From the NCBI GenBank assembly GCA_030528765.1, contig JAUMYD010000027.1, positions 1-14,715 of the forward strand: a DNA stretch of 14,715 nt, read 5' to 3'. Below the pieces are notes generated by a model that saw only the letters and a list, made by a program, of their open reading frames with translations, ran no database searches and had not been told where the DNA came from. The translations under genes and the position numbers were made by a program. Below are positions 12,582 to 14,715 of this stretch, one piece after another. How positions within the stretch are numbered: position 1 is the stretch's first letter; each line of letters starts with the position of its first letter. This DNA is from Bacillota bacterium. GTDB taxonomy: Bacteria; Bacillota; Dehalobacteriia; UBA4068.

Positions 12582-12744
12582 GTCATTGCGAGGCTGGCAA
12601 GCTGAGATTTTGCGTCAGCAAAAGCCAGCTTGGCAACGTGGCAATCCTAACGCAGCTCCCTGCAGAAATTCAACTTGAAGATTGCCACGTCGTTTTGCTG
12701 GAAGATACTGCGTATCTCCGCAGCAAAATCTTCCTCGCAATGAC
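12582..12744. repeat. Family B MITE-like element, copy B4
   Basis: GTCATTGCGAGG (12582-12593) and CCTCGCAATGAC (12733-12744) are perfect inverted ends. GTGGCAATC (12638-12646) faces GATTGCCAC (12680-12688), and the outer halves each fold into hairpins (GCTGAGATTTTGC and partner; GAAGATACTGCG and partner). At 163 bp it is almost the same length as the copy at 10272. It lies in the grpE-dnaK gap. Confidence 0.85.
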
Positions 12745-12802
12745 AATGGCTCCGACTTTCCTTCTTCCAACGCGTTTCGAAAGGCCGCTGAATTTGCGTT
12801 TT

Positions 12803-12934
12803 TTGGGGAAACCGTTCTTCTTTTTAAAAAGAAGAACCAAGAAAACACTTATTGTGAACGGCCTTTGCCTGGAAACAGCAATGCAAATATAAGTGTTTTT
12901 TGTCCCACTTTTTTCTAAAAAAGTGGGGATTTTG
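12803..12934. repeat. Family A complete copy with its own arm sequences
   Basis: TTGGGGAAACC, hairpin GTTCTTCTTTTT / AAAAAGAAGAAC (12814-12837, no loop), CAAGAAAACACTTAT, an unrelated core of about 36 bp, ATAAGTGTTTTTTG, hairpin CCCACTTTTTT / AAAAAAGTGGG (12904-12927), then GATTTTG. The inner pair is AACACTTAT / ATAAGTGTT, not AGAACTTTA / TAAAGTTCT as elsewhere, so both sides changed together. It starts 17 bp from the end of grpE. Confidence 0.75.
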
Positions 12935-12951
12935 CTTTTTATTCCCTGCTC

Positions 12952-13572
12952 CTATATCCCAACCTGCACCATGGCAGCGCGCAGGAGCTTCTCATTGAGC
13001 AGATAGCCTTTTTGCAGGGTCTGCACGACCTTGCCCTTCTGCGCCTCACCGGCCTCGATCTGGCTGACGGCGTGATGCAGGTTCGGGTCAAAATCCTTGC
13101 CCTCTGCCTCGATCTCCTGCAGGCCGGCGTTGTGCAGCACATCCAACAGCTGACGGGAGATCAGGCCCACGCCCTCCTTATCCGGGCTTTCAGCCATAGC
13201 CTGCCAGGCCCGCTCAAAATTGTCGATCACAGGCAGGATGCTGCCGATCAGCTCCGCGGCTGCCCGGTGGATGGCCGTCTCGGTATCTGCCTTGCTGCGG
13301 CGGCGGTAATTATCAAAATCCGCCTGAAAGCGCAGGGCCTTTGCCTCCGCCTCCTTCTTCGCCTGCTCCAGTGCCTTATAGTGACCAAGAAATTCTTTTA
13401 CATCAAAATCCCCGCTGAGAATGGCCTGCCGCAGCACTTCCGCCTCATCCGCAGGCTTCTCCGCTTCCGTCTCAGCTGCAGCCGTCTCCGCTTCCGCAGC
13501 TTTTTCCGTCATCGTTTCCTCTGCTGTCTGTTCTTCTTTCAGATCCGCATTTTTCTTTTCCTTTTTGCTCAT
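12952..13572 (-). CDS. grpE: Nucleotide exchange factor GrpE
   Basis: This 206-residue cytosolic protein releases ADP from DnaK and resets the chaperone cycle. The N-terminal 45 residues are charged, Ala/Glu-rich and probably disordered. A long helix for dimer formation follows (about 60-110, with the conserved FQADFDNYRRR). The C-terminal beta domain carries the family signature FDPNLHHAV ... KGYLLNEKLLRAAMVQVG. Two ATG codons lie side by side at 13575 and 13572. GAGG ends 3 nt before the first and 6 nt before the second, so I chose the second. The gene lies 67 bp after hrcA. A 521-bp repeat-filled gap separates it from dnaK. Confidence 0.95.
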   Translation of the reverse strand: MSKKEKKNADLKEEQTAEETMTEKAAEAETAAAETEAEKPADEAEVLRQAILSGDFDVKEFLGHYKALEQAKKEAEAKALRFQADFDNYRRRSKADTETAIHRAAAELIGSILPVIDNFERAWQAMAESPDKEGVGLISRQLLDVLHNAGLQEIEAEGKDFDPNLHHAVSQIEAGEAQKGKVVQTLQKGYLLNEKLLRAAMVQVGI

Positions 13573-13639
13573 CATGCACCTCGCAGAAGTAAATTATTCA
13601 ACAGCCTGCCACCCTGCCGGGCTGCAGGCACTTGCCCCT

Positions 13640-14665
13640 TTATTTTTCATCCATGGCCTGGGAAAGCTCCCCGGCAATATATTCAATGAGGCTGACCGTG
13701 CGGCCATAGCTCATGCGGGTGGGGCCCAGCACGCCGATGCTGCCGGCCTTTTCGCCGTTGACGAAGTAGTTTGCCACCACCATAGAGCAATCCTTCACAC
13801 CCTCCACCGGCATTTCTCCGCCGATGGTGACGGTCAGGGTCTGCCTGCCCGGATCCACCTTTTCCAGCAGCTCTTTCATCTTATTATCTGCTTCCAGCAG
13901 GGAAAAAATGTTTTTCAGCTTTTCCAGATCCTGAAATTCCGGCTGGGAGAGCATGTGCGTGGCACCGCCGGTAAAGACGCGGATCCCGCTTTCCGGGCGA
14001 AGGGTCTGCTCCAGCAGCTCCAGTGCCTGGGCGGCCATGGCCTCCTGCATCTGGTATTTCCGCAGCAGCTCATCCAGCAGCTCATAGCTGACGCTGCGCA
14101 TCTCCGCGCCCCGCAGAGCCTTCACCATGGCTTGCTCCACAGCGGAAAGCTGGGCCGGGCCGATGGGCATGGGCAGCTCGATCACCTTATGCCGGATGAT
14201 CCCCGTGGAAGCCAGAATGATGACCAGTGCCTGCCGCTCATTCAAAGAGATGAGCTGGATATTCTCCACACTGCCATGGCCCCGCTCCGGAACAGCCGCC
14301 AAAGAAACGTATTTGGTGAGCCGGGAGATCATGCTGCAGCAGTTCCGCATAAAATCATCCAGCTCCGTCAGATCCCCCTGCATGGCCTGGCGCACCTGCT
14401 GCCGCTCCTCCGGCCGGAGTGCGGGCCGCTCCATCAGATTATCCACATAGAAGCGATAGCCCTTTGCAGAAGGGATGCGCCCGGCAGAGGTATGGGGCTG
14501 CTCGATGTAGCCGCCCTCCGTCAGGTCACTCATCTCATTGCGGATGGTGGCGGGGGAGACCCCCAGATCATATTTCTTCGCCACAGCCCGGGAGCCCACC
14601 GGCTCGGCATTGGCAATGTAATCTTTGATAATGGCATTGAGGACTTGTTTTTTTCGTTCCTCCAT
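13640..14665 (-). CDS. hrcA: Heat-inducible transcription repressor HrcA
   Basis: This 341-residue repressor binds CIRCE operators and keeps heat-shock genes low; its folding depends on GroEL. The N-terminal winged helix (about 1-75) includes GVSPATIRNEMSDL (35-48) and the conserved HTSAGRIPSAKGYRFYVD (58-75). A GAF-like middle domain follows, and the end has the typical GPTRMSYGRTVSLIEYIA motif (about 314-331). Length is normal. No start codon occurs in this frame between 14665 and the window edge, so ATG at 14665 is the start. Its ribosome binding site is weak (GGGTGG, 7 nt before ATG) and lies partly in a hairpin. As first gene of the operon, with half a CIRCE visible 43 bp upstream, it should repress itself together with grpE, dnaK and dnaJ. 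Confidence 0.97.
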   Translation of the reverse strand: MEERKKQVLNAIIKDYIANAEPVGSRAVAKKYDLGVSPATIRNEMSDLTEGGYIEQPHTSAGRIPSAKGYRFYVDNLMERPALRPEERQQVRQAMQGDLTELDDFMRNCCSMISRLTKYVSLAAVPERGHGSVENIQLISLNERQALVIILASTGIIRHKVIELPMPIGPAQLSAVEQAMVKALRGAEMRSVSYELLDELLRKYQMQEAMAAQALELLEQTLRPESGIRVFTGGATHMLSQPEFQDLEKLKNIFSLLEADNKMKELLEKVDPGRQTLTVTIGGEMPVEGVKDCSMVVANYFVNGEKAGSIGVLGPTRMSYGRTVSLIEYIAGELSQAMDEK

Positions 14666-14673
14666 AAAGCCGC

Positions 14674-14688
14674 CACCCTGGAAGGGTG
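14674..14688 (-). promoter_or_regulatory. hrcA: Hairpin over the hrcA ribosome binding site
   Basis: In the mRNA sense CACCCT (14688-14683), loop TCC and AGGGTG (14679-14674) pair perfectly. The right arm overlaps the only Shine-Dalgarno-like sequence, GGGTGG, which ends 7 nt before ATG. Reduced translation of the repressor is a possible result. Confidence 0.45.
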
Positions 14689-14708
14689 CCCCTTTCTCTG
14701 TTTTTGTT

Positions 14709-14715
14709 TTAGCAC
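14709..14715. promoter_or_regulatory. Half of a CIRCE operator, cut by the window edge
   Basis: The last seven bases of the window are TTAGCAC, the beginning of the CIRCE arm TTAGCACTC (partner arm GAGTGCTAA after 9 nt). Their position just upstream of hrcA is where CIRCE is expected in Firmicutes. The rest of the element and the promoter lie outside the window. Confidence 0.7.

Noticed and set aside
1..14715. tRNA, rRNA or known riboswitch genes
   Set aside because: Reading both strands by eye, I found no cloverleaf with a CCA end or T-loop and no riboswitch core that I recognise; a covariance-model search would be needed to exclude divergent forms.

Overview
The window looks like chromosomal DNA from a low-oxygen member of the Bacillota (Firmicutes), in Clostridia or Negativicutes. 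The evidence is a heat-shock locus in the order hrcA-grpE-dnaK-dnaJ followed by prmA and mtaB, as around the Bacillus subtilis dnaK operon. The DnaK also lacks the extra segment near residue 75 that most diderm DnaKs carry, and a multi-domain flavodiiron protein of the kind used by anaerobes to remove O2 or NO is present. Coding DNA is GC-rich, except for one AT-rich island at about 905-2200. I cannot assign a genus.

Layout, left to right. Positions 2-835 (+) are the 3' part of an unrecognised GC-rich gene, closed by a strong terminator. Positions 890-2161 (+) are an AT-rich island holding a clear promoter, an inverted repeat over its -10 box, and a secreted Tyr/Asp-rich protein of unknown function. 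A short membrane-anchored protein (2176-2655, +) follows 14 bp later. A terminator then separates it from the convergent flavodiiron gene (4524-2731, -), which has its own near-consensus promoter with a palindrome in the spacer. Everything from there to the right end is on the minus strand. In transcription order it is: half of a CIRCE operator cut by the right edge, hrcA (14665-13640), grpE (13572-12952), dnaK (12430-10574), dnaJ (10097-8964, then a terminator), a GNAT acetyltransferase (8315-7920), prmA (7863-6910), a 53-residue membrane microprotein (6843-6682) and mtaB (6004-4685).

How the genes work together. HrcA represses the operon through CIRCE, and GrpE, DnaK and DnaJ form the Hsp70 folding machine. 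PrmA methylates ribosomal protein L11, and MtaB adds a methylthio group to t6A37 of tRNA. The usual neighbour rsmE is not seen between prmA and mtaB. That gap instead holds the microprotein, which carries a GIIGGADGPTSI motif like that of the beta subunit of Na+-pumping decarboxylases, plus one membrane helix.

The most distinctive structure is in the gaps. Two families of nested palindromic repeats fill about 2.2 kb between the minus-strand genes. Family A is hairpin / AAAGAACTTT / core / AAAGTTCTTT / hairpin, with hairpin arms that change in a compensatory way between copies. Family B is a MITE-like element of about 160 bp with TGTCATTGCGAGG ends. B copies sit among A halves in three separate gaps, including inside the heat-shock operon. 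The best candidates for something new are the microprotein, the covarying A hairpins, and the hairpins that cover the ribosome binding sites of dnaJ and hrcA.
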